A stretch of DNA of 59,739 nucleotides from contig JAFUFU010000021.1 in the NCBI GenBank assembly GCA_017469785.1, positions 1-59,739 on the forward strand, in the 5' to 3' direction. The notes under the pieces were generated by a model. It ran no database searches, was not told the origin of the DNA, and saw only the letters and a list, made by a program, of their open reading frames with translations. Each line of letters starts with the position of its first letter. Position 1 is the stretch's first letter. The position numbers and the translations under genes are program-made. The DNA is from Treponema sp. (GTDB taxonomy: Bacteria; Spirochaetota; Spirochaetia; Treponematales; Treponemataceae). Below, one piece after another: positions 43,422 to 53,603 of the stretch.

Positions 43422-45185
43422 TCATTTTGACTTCAGGTATTTTTCTGCCTCAATGCTTCCGTACTCATTGAAAAGAGTCTCCGCTGCGTATCTGATGTCA
43501 TTTTCCCGTGGAATCCATGGGTATTTTTCTCTCATGATGTCTGTTGCTCTCTTGACCCGGGACGTATTTTCTTCTGTTCTGTTTTTTCCGTCGGAGTCCT
43601 CAGCAAATTCTTCATCTCCGATGAGAGTGAAGTACTCATTGATAAAGTCCTTGGATTTTACGCTTTCAGTTTTTGCCTTTCCTTCCACCTTGACGACATT
43701 CCACTGGCTTCCGTTCCATCGGAGTGTGACCGTGTCGATGGTTTTTTCGATGTAGAATTTGGCTTCTGCTTGATTCACGAAGTAATATTCTGCCTTGTGG
43801 GTCGATTCGTCGCCTTTTTTGAGAACTTTTCCATTCTCTTCGGTGATTGGAAGTGGCTTCTCGCGCTTCTGCCGGAATCCAGAAATCACATTTACAGGTT
43901 TTCCGTCTATGTAGAGATTCGTGATACCCATCATCCAGTTTTTTGATGTCTTTTTATAGAAGAACCATTGCTCCGGCCTTACTGTGCCTAAATCCGGGCT
44001 GACCTGCAGTCGTTCCTTTGAGCTTACGAACAGGCCGCTGACTTTTACCATGAGATCTTTTGATTCTTTGCCTTTTATGATTTCCTGAAAGTTCGGGACA
44101 TCGAGTTTGTGAATCATAGTGTACATGAGGGCTGCTGTTTGTTCCGACGTAAGACCTTTCGTCGTAAGCAGTTTTTGATTTTCATGGATGAAGCCCGATG
44201 CCCACCAGCTGAGGAAGAGAACTGTGGCCAGAGATACGAGAATTCGGTTTTTGTTACGTCTGAAGAATCGCTTGACGGCGAGTTTTTTTCTTGCCGTGGA
44301 AATAAATGCCGCTCTTTTTTCAGCGAGAGTTTTATTTTCTTCTTCTGTCTTTTGATTGTCTGAATTTGTGTCTTTTGTGATTTCCTTAAAAAAGTCTTCT
44401 GAATTGAATTGAAGCGCTTTTTTAAGTCTCTCCCTTCTTTTTTGCTCTGCTCCGGCGTCAACAAGGTTTCTTTTTCCGGCCGTGACTTCACTTTTTACCT
44501 TGAGTGAAAGGGATGCGTGAATGCTTTCGCACAGACCTTCATCAACTGTCGGATTCCAAAGAAAAAGGGGTATAAAGTTAGAGTCAAAAATATCTTCCTG
44601 TCTTTTTGATGTGTCCTCGTTTTCAAAAGGAAAATGCCCTGTGATGGCGCGATAGGCTGCCACAGCTCTGGTAAACAACAGTGAAGAATGAGCATCGAGT
44701 CCCTTGTAGAGGTATTTTTCCTGTAATTCTATATAAGATTCCTTGTGATTCTGGGCGCAGATTTCAAAAAGCTCAGGATTTATAAAAAGAATATCCGCTG
44801 AGCTTGTTTTTGCGTCCGCCTTTATGACGATTCCGCCCGCACCCACGGCCTCAAGCTCTTCTTCCTGCCGAAAAAGATAATCAGTCGCCTGGGAGAAAGC
44901 TGAGATGGAAAATAAATCTTCTTCGGTACGCTCATTTTGAGGAAGAGAAAGAATATCGGAAAGAATTTTTCCTTGAAGAGCCTGCCCCTCAAAAAGAGTG
45001 ATTCCGTCTTGGCCAGCCTTAGTTCCCGAAAAAACATAATCTTCGGCTGTGATGGATTTATTTTCTATGTGAACGAGCCTGCTTTTTTTTGCCAGCAAGT
45101 CGATTAAGCGGGTCTTTGCAAATGAGTCCTGGGGCAAGCCCGAAGAAAGAGTCAGGCTTTCAGCGGTGATTTTTACGATATTCAT
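43422..45185 (-). CDS. Membrane protein with degenerate kinase-like N-terminus
   Basis: 587 residues. Residues ~110-235 recall the C-lobe of a protein kinase (DILFINPELFEI, AVAAYRAITGHFPFENE, PLFLWNPTVDEGLCESIH), but the catalytic HRD, DFG and nucleotide-loop motifs are missing, so it would be a pseudokinase. A basic stretch precedes one helix (~318-337, ILVSLATVLFLSWWASGF), followed by ~250 periplasmic residues with no known domain. No clear Shine-Dalgarno is seen before the ATG at 45185. Function unknown; spirochaete lineages carry membrane pseudokinases, so a signalling scaffold is possible. Confidence 0.65.
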   Translation of the reverse strand: MNIVKITAESLTLSSGLPQDSFAKTRLIDLLAKKSRLVHIENKSITAEDYVFSGTKAGQDGITLFEGQALQGKILSDILSLPQNERTEEDLFSISAFSQATDYLFRQEEELEAVGAGGIVIKADAKTSSADILFINPELFEICAQNHKESYIELQEKYLYKGLDAHSSLLFTRAVAAYRAITGHFPFENEDTSKRQEDIFDSNFIPLFLWNPTVDEGLCESIHASLSLKVKSEVTAGKRNLVDAGAEQKRRERLKKALQFNSEDFFKEITKDTNSDNQKTEEENKTLAEKRAAFISTARKKLAVKRFFRRNKNRILVSLATVLFLSWWASGFIHENQKLLTTKGLTSEQTAALMYTMIHKLDVPNFQEIIKGKESKDLMVKVSGLFVSSKERLQVSPDLGTVRPEQWFFYKKTSKNWMMGITNLYIDGKPVNVISGFRQKREKPLPITEENGKVLKKGDESTHKAEYYFVNQAEAKFYIEKTIDTVTLRWNGSQWNVVKVEGKAKTESVKSKDFINEYFTLIGDEEFAEDSDGKNRTEENTSRVKRATDIMREKYPWIPRENDIRYAAETLFNEYGSIEAEKYLKSK

Positions 45186-45370
45186 GAGATAAATTTAATG
45201 AGAATGTAATGAAATGGCAAGGAAATAAAATTATTTTGCTATTCTGTCAGTGTCGCCTTCTTCCACCGCGTCGTCAAGCAAATCGATGTTGAAGGGGGCG
45301 GGCTTATCCTCCACATGCGCATATAAATATAATAATTGAAAATTCCCCAATCCTGCTGTAGTATTATATC
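45186..45370. other. Intergenic region with a 27-codon ORF and the PRT promoter
   Basis: Divergent gap of 185 bases. On the minus strand GTG at 45314 to TAA at 45231 encodes 27 residues with protein-like composition (NIDLLDDAVEEGDTDRIAK ending) and GC-rich codons unlike the A/T-rich flanks. It could be the tail of a decayed gene. No Shine-Dalgarno supports it. The rest carries the promoter of the phosphoribosyltransferase. Confidence 0.3.
45336..45364 (+). promoter_or_regulatory. Promoter giving a leaderless phosphoribosyltransferase mRNA
   Basis: -35 TTGAAA (45336-45341), 17-base spacer, -10 TAGTAT (45359-45364), then 6 bases to the ATG at 45371. No Shine-Dalgarno is present. Confidence 0.6.
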
Positions 45371-45967
45371 ATGAAAGAATTTTTACCATACGAAACAGTC
45401 CGCAATGACGCGCTAAAACTAGCTTCAAAAATCTATCACGACGGCTTTATTCCTGACATCATCTATACCTCCCTTCGGGGCGGGGCATACATGGCAAACG
45501 TTATCAGCGAATATTTCAAGCTGGCTCTCAAAAAACGCAAGCCTGTCCTTTATGCCGCTGTCGTAGCCCGTTCCTACACTGACGTCCATTCCCATGACGC
45601 GATTCGTATCGACGGCTGGACTTATTCACCGGATTATCTCCGTCAGGGAGACAAAATCCTTCTGGTTGATGACATTTACGACTCAGGCCGAACCCTCAAT
45701 TATCTGGTTCAGGTTCTTCTTGAAAAAGGCGTTCCCCGCGACGACATCAAGGTCGTTGTCCATGACTTCAAGAATTTTACTTTCAAAGAGACTCTTCCAA
45801 TCAAGCCGGACTACTGGTGCCGTAAATTCGACATCAATTCTCCCGCCGATGACCGCTGGATTCACTATTGCAGCCATGAGCTTGTTGGTCTCTCAAAAGA
45901 AGAACTTGAAGAAAATTATTACAAGCAGGACGAGGAGCTCCGTTCTGTTCTGGGAGAGTTTTTATAA
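45371..45967 (+). CDS. Purine-type phosphoribosyltransferase
   Basis: 198 residues. PRPP-binding loop ILLVDDIYDSGRTLNYL (about 97-113) and the upstream TSLRGGAYMANVISEYF segment that forms the pyrophosphate loop. It should join PRPP to a purine base (hypoxanthine, guanine or xanthine) in salvage; base specificity is not clear. The ATG at 45371 lies 6 bases after a -10 box. The beta-helix protein gene starts 6 bases later. Confidence 0.88.
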   Translation: MKEFLPYETVRNDALKLASKIYHDGFIPDIIYTSLRGGAYMANVISEYFKLALKKRKPVLYAAVVARSYTDVHSHDAIRIDGWTYSPDYLRQGDKILLVDDIYDSGRTLNYLVQVLLEKGVPRDDIKVVVHDFKNFTFKETLPIKPDYWCRKFDINSPADDRWIHYCSHELVGLSKEELEENYYKQDEELRSVLGEFL

Positions 45968-45973
45968 GTTTTT

Positions 45974-48178
45974 ATGCGCCGAATTTTTCTGTCTGCCGCC
46001 GAGCACTTTCCTTCTCGTGCCCGCTTTGTTCCGCAGCTCGCTCACGCCCGATCGCTTCGCGATTGGCTGGGCCTCTGCTCCATAGCGGGACGGCATTTTC
46101 TTCTCACCCTGATTTTTTTCTCGCTGTTGCCGGCCTTTTCTGAACGGATTATTTCCCCGGTCGGCGGAGTTTTTGCAAACAGGCAGAGTCTCGTGCTTTC
46201 TCTCGAAGAAGGGGAGGAGGCATTTTATTCCTATACAAACACAAATCCCCTTAATTCGGGTTTTGCATACGACGGTCCTGTCCTCATTGATATAGATGGC
46301 GACGTAGAGCTCCGGCTCGTTATTGTAAGCGGAAGCGTGCAGGAATCATATACGGTTCGTTATTCTGTTTCCGAAAGCAATCCCTTTGCAGAGGGTAGCT
46401 TTGAGAAAAAATTCATTGATACTGTCAGCCTTGAGAATGTTCTTTTATGCACAGGCGCCAATATCATAAACATTCCCAGGTCGCTGGAATTCTTCCTTGG
46501 AGACGGCGACAAGCCCAGGCTTTCAGGGACCGGTCTCTCTGTTTCTCAGGACAACCGCCTTTCCCGCTATATTCCATGCACGGTCACTGACGGGCAGAGA
46601 AACTGGCGTTTTATCATTTTCCTTTCAGGCGGCGAGGCCGGAAGTTTTTCAAAGTCAGAGGTTCCATTCCAGATTTCAGACTGGACGACTTTCACCTTTA
46701 CCGGAAAGAACCTGATTTGGTGCATCGACAACGGAATCTGGTCCGCTTCGACAGACAGCGTTGAGATTGACCGGAGCCGGACTCATGTAGTCTACTGGCA
46801 GGATGTCGCATACAAGAAGGGAAATCCGATTCAGTCATTCGTCCTTCCCCAAAAGCCCACCCTGCAGACTGAATATGCCGAAAAAGCTGTTTCCTTTACC
46901 CTCAGTGGTGATTTGCGCTACCGCTTTTCTGTGCTCTCAAACGGCGCGGAAGGTGACTCTCATTCAGATTCTGGAATGTATACGACTCTCACTTTCGATA
47001 CCTTTGAAGGCGACTATGTGAAGGCCCGGGCTCTTTTTGCCGTCTATTGCGAGGGCGTGTATCAGGGAAATCTCCTTTCTGACTATGAGATTGACCGGCA
47101 GCCGCCTCTTCCCCCGCGTTTTCTGCCTTCCGAGCCTGGAGAATTTGCGCGGCATGACCTTTCCCTTAAAGTTGAGGCTGAGGCCGGTTCAAATATATTT
47201 CTGTCCGTATCGGAGCCTTTTGCCGTCAATTCAAATTCCTATGCCGATGTTTCCTCTGAATTTGATTCCGTACAGCCCGGAGATTATTTTGCCTACAAAG
47301 GACAGCCCCTGGAACTTCGCTCCGGCATAGAAAAGGCTGTCGCTTATAAGGTTTTTGCCTATGCCGAGGACAAGGCCGGCAATGTAAGCTCTGTCTCCCG
47401 CTATCAGGTTGTGATAGACGAATACAATTATTTTCTGGACTCAGCAGCTTCACCGGAAGGTGCCGACGGAAGCCATGCTCATCCATACAATTCCTTTTCT
47501 CAGGCACTGGAGGTCATAAATCAGGGAAAATTCGTGCATTTTTTTGTCGCCGGAACTATAGTGTTGCCTGATGGTCTTAGCGTGATTTCATCCAATTGCT
47601 CTTTCACGGGATTGTCTGATGCCAGAATCCTGCTCCAGCCGAATTCCTGCATTCTGCTGAGGGACGCAAGCCTTGAGATGCAGAACTGTGTCATTCAAAA
47701 GGAACTGGGGGAGGCCAAAAAATCAGACCCGCGTTTCTTTATCATAGAAAAATCTGCGGCTATTTTTGAGGACTGCGAGCTTTCTGCGGTCTTTGCTTCT
47801 TCAGGGACTCTTCTTTCTTCCGAGGCATCGATTGTTTCTTTCAAAAATTCTGGTCTGACGGTACAGGGCCCATCCTATGCCTGCGCTGTCTCAGGAGTCA
47901 ATTCAAAAATTTCCCTATTTAAAAGCCATGCAGCTTCCATTTCCGATACTGCCGTTGATTTCAGTGTAAAAGGCGGCTCATTCACCCTTTCTGAATCAGA
48001 CTGTAAGGTCATCGCTCATCTTGGACGTATCGTCGAGTCCTCAGGCAGCAATCTCAGGCTTTTAAAAAATACATATACCGGGGATTTTGACGGAACGAAT
48101 AAAAATATAAAACCTGTCTGGCTTGACGAAAAATCCCTTGTCCTTGAGAATAAGGAAAACATCGAAAAAGGCTTTTAA
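45974..48178 (+). CDS. Secreted surface protein with CHB_HEX-like and beta-helix parts
   Basis: 734 residues. The hydrophobic export signal (about 40-55, HFLLTLIFFSLLPAFS) is preceded by ~35 residues (AEHFPSRARFVPQLAHARSL) that look like a repeat-derived insertion; the true start may lie inside. Next is a chitobiase C-terminal-like module (~58-130, ISPVGGVFANRQSLVLSLEE), Ig-like regions, and a right-handed beta-helix near 500-700 (SNCSFTGLSDARILLQPNSC, DASLEMQNCVIQKE). Probably a surface or periplasmic carbohydrate-binding/adhesive protein. Follows the phosphoribosyltransferase by 6 bases. Confidence 0.65.
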   Translation: MRRIFLSAAEHFPSRARFVPQLAHARSLRDWLGLCSIAGRHFLLTLIFFSLLPAFSERIISPVGGVFANRQSLVLSLEEGEEAFYSYTNTNPLNSGFAYDGPVLIDIDGDVELRLVIVSGSVQESYTVRYSVSESNPFAEGSFEKKFIDTVSLENVLLCTGANIINIPRSLEFFLGDGDKPRLSGTGLSVSQDNRLSRYIPCTVTDGQRNWRFIIFLSGGEAGSFSKSEVPFQISDWTTFTFTGKNLIWCIDNGIWSASTDSVEIDRSRTHVVYWQDVAYKKGNPIQSFVLPQKPTLQTEYAEKAVSFTLSGDLRYRFSVLSNGAEGDSHSDSGMYTTLTFDTFEGDYVKARALFAVYCEGVYQGNLLSDYEIDRQPPLPPRFLPSEPGEFARHDLSLKVEAEAGSNIFLSVSEPFAVNSNSYADVSSEFDSVQPGDYFAYKGQPLELRSGIEKAVAYKVFAYAEDKAGNVSSVSRYQVVIDEYNYFLDSAASPEGADGSHAHPYNSFSQALEVINQGKFVHFFVAGTIVLPDGLSVISSNCSFTGLSDARILLQPNSCILLRDASLEMQNCVIQKELGEAKKSDPRFFIIEKSAAIFEDCELSAVFASSGTLLSSEASIVSFKNSGLTVQGPSYACAVSGVNSKISLFKSHAASISDTAVDFSVKGGSFTLSESDCKVIAHLGRIVESSGSNLRLLKNTYTGDFDGTNKNIKPVWLDEKSLVLENKENIEKGF
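46048..46066. repeat. GCTTCGC-core hairpin in the N-terminal codons of the surface protein
   Basis: CCGATCGC (46048-46055), loop ttc, GCGATTGG (46059-46066): an 8-base stem with one G-T pair. The GCTTCGC core is the complement of the stable GCGAAGC hairpin also found in carA and carB. Confidence 0.5.
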
Positions 48179-48215
48179 ACCGATTTTACTTTTACGGTTT
48201 TTGCGAGGTGACATG

Positions 48216-48815
48216 ATGAATTTGATTTGTGGGCTTGATGAGGCCGGTCGCGGTCCTTTGGCCGGACCAGTTACAGCCGGATGCGTGATTCTTCCCGGGG
48301 ATTTTCCTCGTGAAATCCTCAATGACTCAAAAAAACTTTCCGAAAAGAAGCGAATAGCCGCCGAATCCGTGATTATGGAAAAGGCCTGCTGGGGGCTTGG
48401 TGTCGTGGATCACGAGATTATTGACCAGATGAACATATTGAAGGCAAGCATGTACGCCATGAGCATTGCCTATCAGATGATGAGGGCAAAGCTTCCGGAC
48501 TGGCTCCGCTCTCAGCAGATTGATTTTGACGAGAATAATCTTGACGGCATGATTTCTGCAATCACTGACGGCACGAGCTGCCCTGATATTCCATGTGCCT
48601 GTCGCTCGGAGCCAAAGGCTGACGGTAAATATCCTGAGGTAATGGCTGCCAGCATAATCGCTAAGGTTGAGCGTGACAAGATGATGGTTGAATTCGACAG
48701 ACTCTACCCCCAATACGGCTATGCGAAGCACAAGGGCTATCCAACGGCAGCCCACATCGCCGTGTGCCGGGAAATCGGCATGAGTCCAATCCAGAGAAAG
48801 ACTTTTAAGTTTTAA
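48216..48815 (+). CDS. rnhB: Ribonuclease HII
   Basis: 199 residues from ATG at 48216 (48213 also possible; GAGG 7 bases before 48216). Motifs: LICGLDEAGRGPLAGPV (first catalytic Asp/Glu), ILNDSKKLSEKKR, AITDGTSCPD (Asp), KGYPTAAHI near the end. Removes RNA from RNA-DNA hybrids and single ribonucleotides. A longer frame to 48123 overlaps the end of the surface protein and is rejected. Followed by the PUR protein 90 bases later. Confidence 0.95.
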   Translation: MNLICGLDEAGRGPLAGPVTAGCVILPGDFPREILNDSKKLSEKKRIAAESVIMEKACWGLGVVDHEIIDQMNILKASMYAMSIAYQMMRAKLPDWLRSQQIDFDENNLDGMISAITDGTSCPDIPCACRSEPKADGKYPEVMAASIIAKVERDKMMVEFDRLYPQYGYAKHKGYPTAAHIAVCREIGMSPIQRKTFKF

Positions 48816-48905
48816 GCTATTGCATAAAACCGCAAAATATGTTACAAATTGCGGAAGGACGCTTTTGTCCATAAATTCAATCTACATTTTTAAGGAAGGG
48901 TCAAA

Positions 48906-49301
48906 ATGAGCATCCGCGGAGAACTTTTTACTACTCAGGTTTTGTTGGATAACCGCTCGTATTTTTTCAACGTCAAGGAGAATCGGGCTGGTGATGTGTT
49001 TTTACAGATTGTAGAGAGCAAAAAAGGTGACGGTGCTGATTTTGACCGCCACCAGATTTCTATTTTTGCCGAGGATATGCAGAAGGTTCTCGCAGGCCTT
49101 GACGATTCCCTTAAATTCATCGAAAAAGAGCGCAAGGAGCGTGCAAAGATTCGCGCCGAGAAGAAAGCCGCAAAGGATGCAAAATATGCTTTGGGCGGCG
49201 GCACGGAAAAGAAAATCTACCGCAAGAAAAGCGAAGAAAAAAAAGACGACGGAATCAAGCGCACGGGCAAAGTAATCCACATCAAGTCGAAAAAAGAGTA
49301 A
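48906..49301 (+). CDS. PUR/DUF3276-family nucleic-acid-binding protein
   Basis: 131 residues. The first ~75 match the PUR fold seen in spirochaete and Bacteroidetes DUF3276 proteins: GELFTTQVLLDNRSYFFNVK, GDVFLQIVESKK, HQISIFAEDMQKVLAGLDDS. The C-terminal tail is highly basic (RKERAKIRAEKKAAKDAK). The Borrelia relative (BpuR) binds DNA and RNA and affects gene expression; the same role is plausible here. AAGGAAGG upstream is the likely Shine-Dalgarno. Confidence 0.85.
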   Translation: MSIRGELFTTQVLLDNRSYFFNVKENRAGDVFLQIVESKKGDGADFDRHQISIFAEDMQKVLAGLDDSLKFIEKERKERAKIRAEKKAAKDAKYALGGGTEKKIYRKKSEEKKDDGIKRTGKVIHIKSKKE

Positions 49302-49323
49302 AACATCAGGAATTGAAATGATT

Positions 49324-49394
49324 GGGGATGACCAATAAGTTCAAAAAGTGTCATTTGTTTACACGGCAATGACTTATGTTTATTGACCAGCCCC
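49324..49394. repeat. Imperfect palindromic element after the PUR gene
   Basis: About 70 bases bounded by GGGG (49324-49327) and CCCC (49391-49394), with a perfect inner pair GTCATT (49350-49355) and AATGAC (49368-49373). Could be a MITE-like repeat or a weak terminator for the convergent PUR and cysteine desulfurase genes. Confidence 0.4.
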
Positions 49395-49405
49395 TAAAAC
49401 CTCTC

Positions 49406-50584
49406 CTAAAACTCGCTTACAATTTCTTTTATGGCCTCGGCGAGTTCATCCATTGCTTTTTTTGTGGTGAAGCTGCCGAAACTGAAGCGTACGGCGCTGT
49501 CCTGAATTTCCCTGCTTGCGTTCATGGCGGCCAGAATCGGGCGACTCTGCTTTTTTGCTGAGCATGCGCTTCCTGTGGATATACAGAATCCCTTTGCGTC
49601 CAAGGCTCTGACCATCACGTTGCCGGGGATTCCTGAAAAAGCCGCCTGCACAACCCAGGGACTGAAATGAGACTGGCTCTCTTCGCTGAAATCCTCACGC
49701 ATTTGAGGAACCAGCCTGCATTTTTCCAGGGACGTGAGCTTTTTCAGGAAATCGAGAGTCCATTCTTTTTGCTCTTCAAAGCGTTTCTTTGACTCTTCGT
49801 TTTTATCGCCTATGTAATATTTTTCAAGACATTTAGAGAAGGCTACGGCTCCGAAAAGATTTTCCGTGCCGCTTCTGATATTCTGCTCCTGTCCGCCGCC
49901 GACCAGGAAAGACTGGATTGGCTTTGACAGATAGAGAAGGCCGATTCCTCGGGGACCTGAGATTTTGTGTGCGCTCAATGCTGCAGAGTCGATTCCCTTA
50001 TGGGATAAGTCAAGGGGGATTTTTCCTGCCGCCTGAACGCAGTCCACGTGAAAGTGGGGCCTTTTTTTGCCTTTTGTCGCTTCCGTGATGGCATCGGCAA
50101 TTTCATAAATGGGCTGAATGCAGCCGGTCTCGTTGTTTACGGCCATTACAGTTACGAAAAGCGTATCTGAAGTGAGCTGGCTTACAATGGACTGGGGAGA
50201 AAGGAAGCCGTTTTTGTCTGGATTAACGCTCACCACATCGTAGCCGATTTTTTTTAGGAGGGCACATTCTTCTCTCAAGGCCGGATGCTCGATTCCCGAT
50301 AAGATGATTCGCCCGGTTTTTGCCGGAGAATTGAGGACTGAAAGTAGGGGAATGTGGTCGCTTTCGGTGCCGCCTGATGTGAAGAAAATCTGGCTGGGCA
50401 AAAGTCCCAGACTTTTTGCGCAGGATTCACGGGCTTCCTCAAGGATTTTTCGCGCGCTTTTGCCTTCCGCATGAGTTGAGGACGGATTTCCATCGTATTT
50501 GATTGCGATTTCAAGGGAATCGCGCAGGATTGTTTCATCACAAGGGGCCGTTGCAGCCCAGTCAAAGTAGTGCTCGCTTTTCAT
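49406..50584 (-). CDS. Cysteine desulfurase (NifS/IscS family)
   Basis: 392 residues from ATG at 50584. PLP-binding Lys in LSAHKISGPRGIG (about 206), His in HPALREECA, and catalytic Cys in FCISTGSACSAKKQ (about 340). Catalyses sulfur removal from cysteine to supply Fe-S clusters or tRNA thiolation. The start motif is YFDWAATAP, differing from the usual DNAATTP. No iscU-like scaffold is adjacent. Divergent from pyrG. Confidence 0.92.
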   Translation of the reverse strand: MKSEHYFDWAATAPCDETILRDSLEIAIKYDGNPSSTHAEGKSARKILEEARESCAKSLGLLPSQIFFTSGGTESDHIPLLSVLNSPAKTGRIILSGIEHPALREECALLKKIGYDVVSVNPDKNGFLSPQSIVSQLTSDTLFVTVMAVNNETGCIQPIYEIADAITEATKGKKRPHFHVDCVQAAGKIPLDLSHKGIDSAALSAHKISGPRGIGLLYLSKPIQSFLVGGGQEQNIRSGTENLFGAVAFSKCLEKYYIGDKNEESKKRFEEQKEWTLDFLKKLTSLEKCRLVPQMREDFSEESQSHFSPWVVQAAFSGIPGNVMVRALDAKGFCISTGSACSAKKQSRPILAAMNASREIQDSAVRFSFGSFTTKKAMDELAEAIKEIVSEF

Positions 50585-50595
50585 GCCGTCCATAG

Positions 50596-52350
<1,755 letters not shown>

Positions 52351-52367
52351 GGGAGCAAAAGTAGAAA

Positions 52368-53603
52368 ATGTCTGACACAGAGAAAGCATATCTGATTCTT
52401 GCCGACGGAACGGTTTTTGAAGGAAAAGCAATGGGAGCGCGGGGACAGACGATAGGTGAGACTGTTTTTACCACCGGCATGACAGGCTATATTGAAACGC
52501 TTACCGATCCCAGCTATTTCGGGCAGATTGTTACCCAGACCTTCCCATTGATTGGAAATTACGGCGTTATCAACGAGGATTTTGAAAGCAAGAAATCCTA
52601 CGTAAAAGGCTATGTCGTCCGGGAAATCTGCGATAAACCGAGCAATTTTCGCTGTCAGGGAGACTTGGATTCCTTCCTGAAAGAGCAGAATATCGTGGGA
52701 ATCTGCGGAATCGACACAAGAAAACTCACCAAAAAGCTCCGCGAAGCCGGCGTTATGAACGGAATGATTCTTTCGGGAGTGGAAAGTCCAGAAGAAACTG
52801 TCATGCCGACTGAAGAAACTGTCATGCCGAACTTGATTCGGTATCTTACAGAAATCCGCGCCTATAAAATCACAAATGCAGTGAAAAGCGTGCAGCAAAG
52901 GGAAACCAGTGTGTCCGGGGATTTTAAGGGGCGAAGCCCCTTAGGAGAGGGGGCAGGCGGAAATGGCGAAGCCATTGCAGCCGAGGGGGAGACTTCCCCC
53001 AATAAAGTTTCATCTTCTGATTCTCGACTTTCCGTTTGTCTCTTCGATTTTGGAGCAAAGGCTAACATTCAGAGGGAACTGGAAAAGCGGGGCTGCAGGG
53101 TGACGGTTCTTCCTTACGACACAAAGGCGGAAGATGTTATCGCCCTTGCTCCTGACGGTATTATGCTCTCAAACGGGCCTGGTGACCCGGCGGAAAATGT
53201 CGGCGTGATTGTAGAAATCCGAAAATTATGCGAATACGGAAAAATCCCGATTTTTGGAATCTGCTTGGGTCACCAGATGCTGGCCCTTGCACGGGGAGCG
53301 AAAACCAGCAAGTTGAAGTACGGTCACAGGGGCGGAAACCATCCGGTCAAGGATTTGGAAACTAACCGGGTTTATATCTCTAGCCAGAACCATGGCTACG
53401 CGGTGGAAAACGATTCCCTGCCGACCTATGCGCGACTTCGCTTTGTAAACAGCAACGACGGCACATGCGAGGGAATCGAGTACACTGACATCCCTGCTTT
53501 CAGCGTCCAGTTCCATCCGGAAGCCTGCGGAGGCCCCCACGATACAAATTATCTTTTCGACTTGTTTTTAGAGATGATGGAGAATAAAAATGCCACTAAA
53601 TAA
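52368..53603 (+). CDS. carA: Carbamoyl-phosphate synthase small subunit with linker insertions
   Basis: 411 residues, compared with ~360-380 usually. N-terminal domain: LILADGTVFEGKAMGA, TGMTGYIETLTDPSYFGQI, GICGIDTRKLTKKLR. Glutaminase domain: ICLGHQMLALA (catalytic C299), VQFHPEA (His), PGDPAENVG. The extra residues lie between the domains (~142-218), at three hairpins and a direct repeat. Provides ammonia to CarB. Overlaps carB by 14 bases. Confidence 0.95.
   Translation: MSDTEKAYLILADGTVFEGKAMGARGQTIGETVFTTGMTGYIETLTDPSYFGQIVTQTFPLIGNYGVINEDFESKKSYVKGYVVREICDKPSNFRCQGDLDSFLKEQNIVGICGIDTRKLTKKLREAGVMNGMILSGVESPEETVMPTEETVMPNLIRYLTEIRAYKITNAVKSVQQRETSVSGDFKGRSPLGEGAGGNGEAIAAEGETSPNKVSSSDSRLSVCLFDFGAKANIQRELEKRGCRVTVLPYDTKAEDVIALAPDGIMLSNGPGDPAENVGVIVEIRKLCEYGKIPIFGICLGHQMLALARGAKTSKLKYGHRGGNHPVKDLETNRVYISSQNHGYAVENDSLPTYARLRFVNSNDGTCEGIEYTDIPAFSVQFHPEACGGPHDTNYLFDLFLEMMENKNATK
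52791..52844. repeat. Direct repeat plus palindrome in carA
   Basis: gaagaaactgtcatgccga occurs at 52791-52809 and 52812-52830 (21-base offset). It runs into the palindrome ATGCCGAA (52824-52831), cttga, TTCGGTAT (52837-52844). The encoded VMPNLIRYL is the usual translation of a common GTCATGCCGAAC-type repeat. Confidence 0.7.
52926..53000. repeat. Three consecutive hairpins in carA linker
   Basis: AAGGGGC-gaa-GCCCCTT (52926-52942), AATGGC-gaa-GCCATT (52962-52976), and GGGGGA-gact-TCCCCC (52985-53000). The first two share the GCGAAGC core. They encode low-complexity linker residues in frame. Confidence 0.7.

Noticed and set aside
48123..48215. Longer RNase HII start
   Set aside because: Overlaps the surface protein's end; the GAGG site and conserved start point to 48216.
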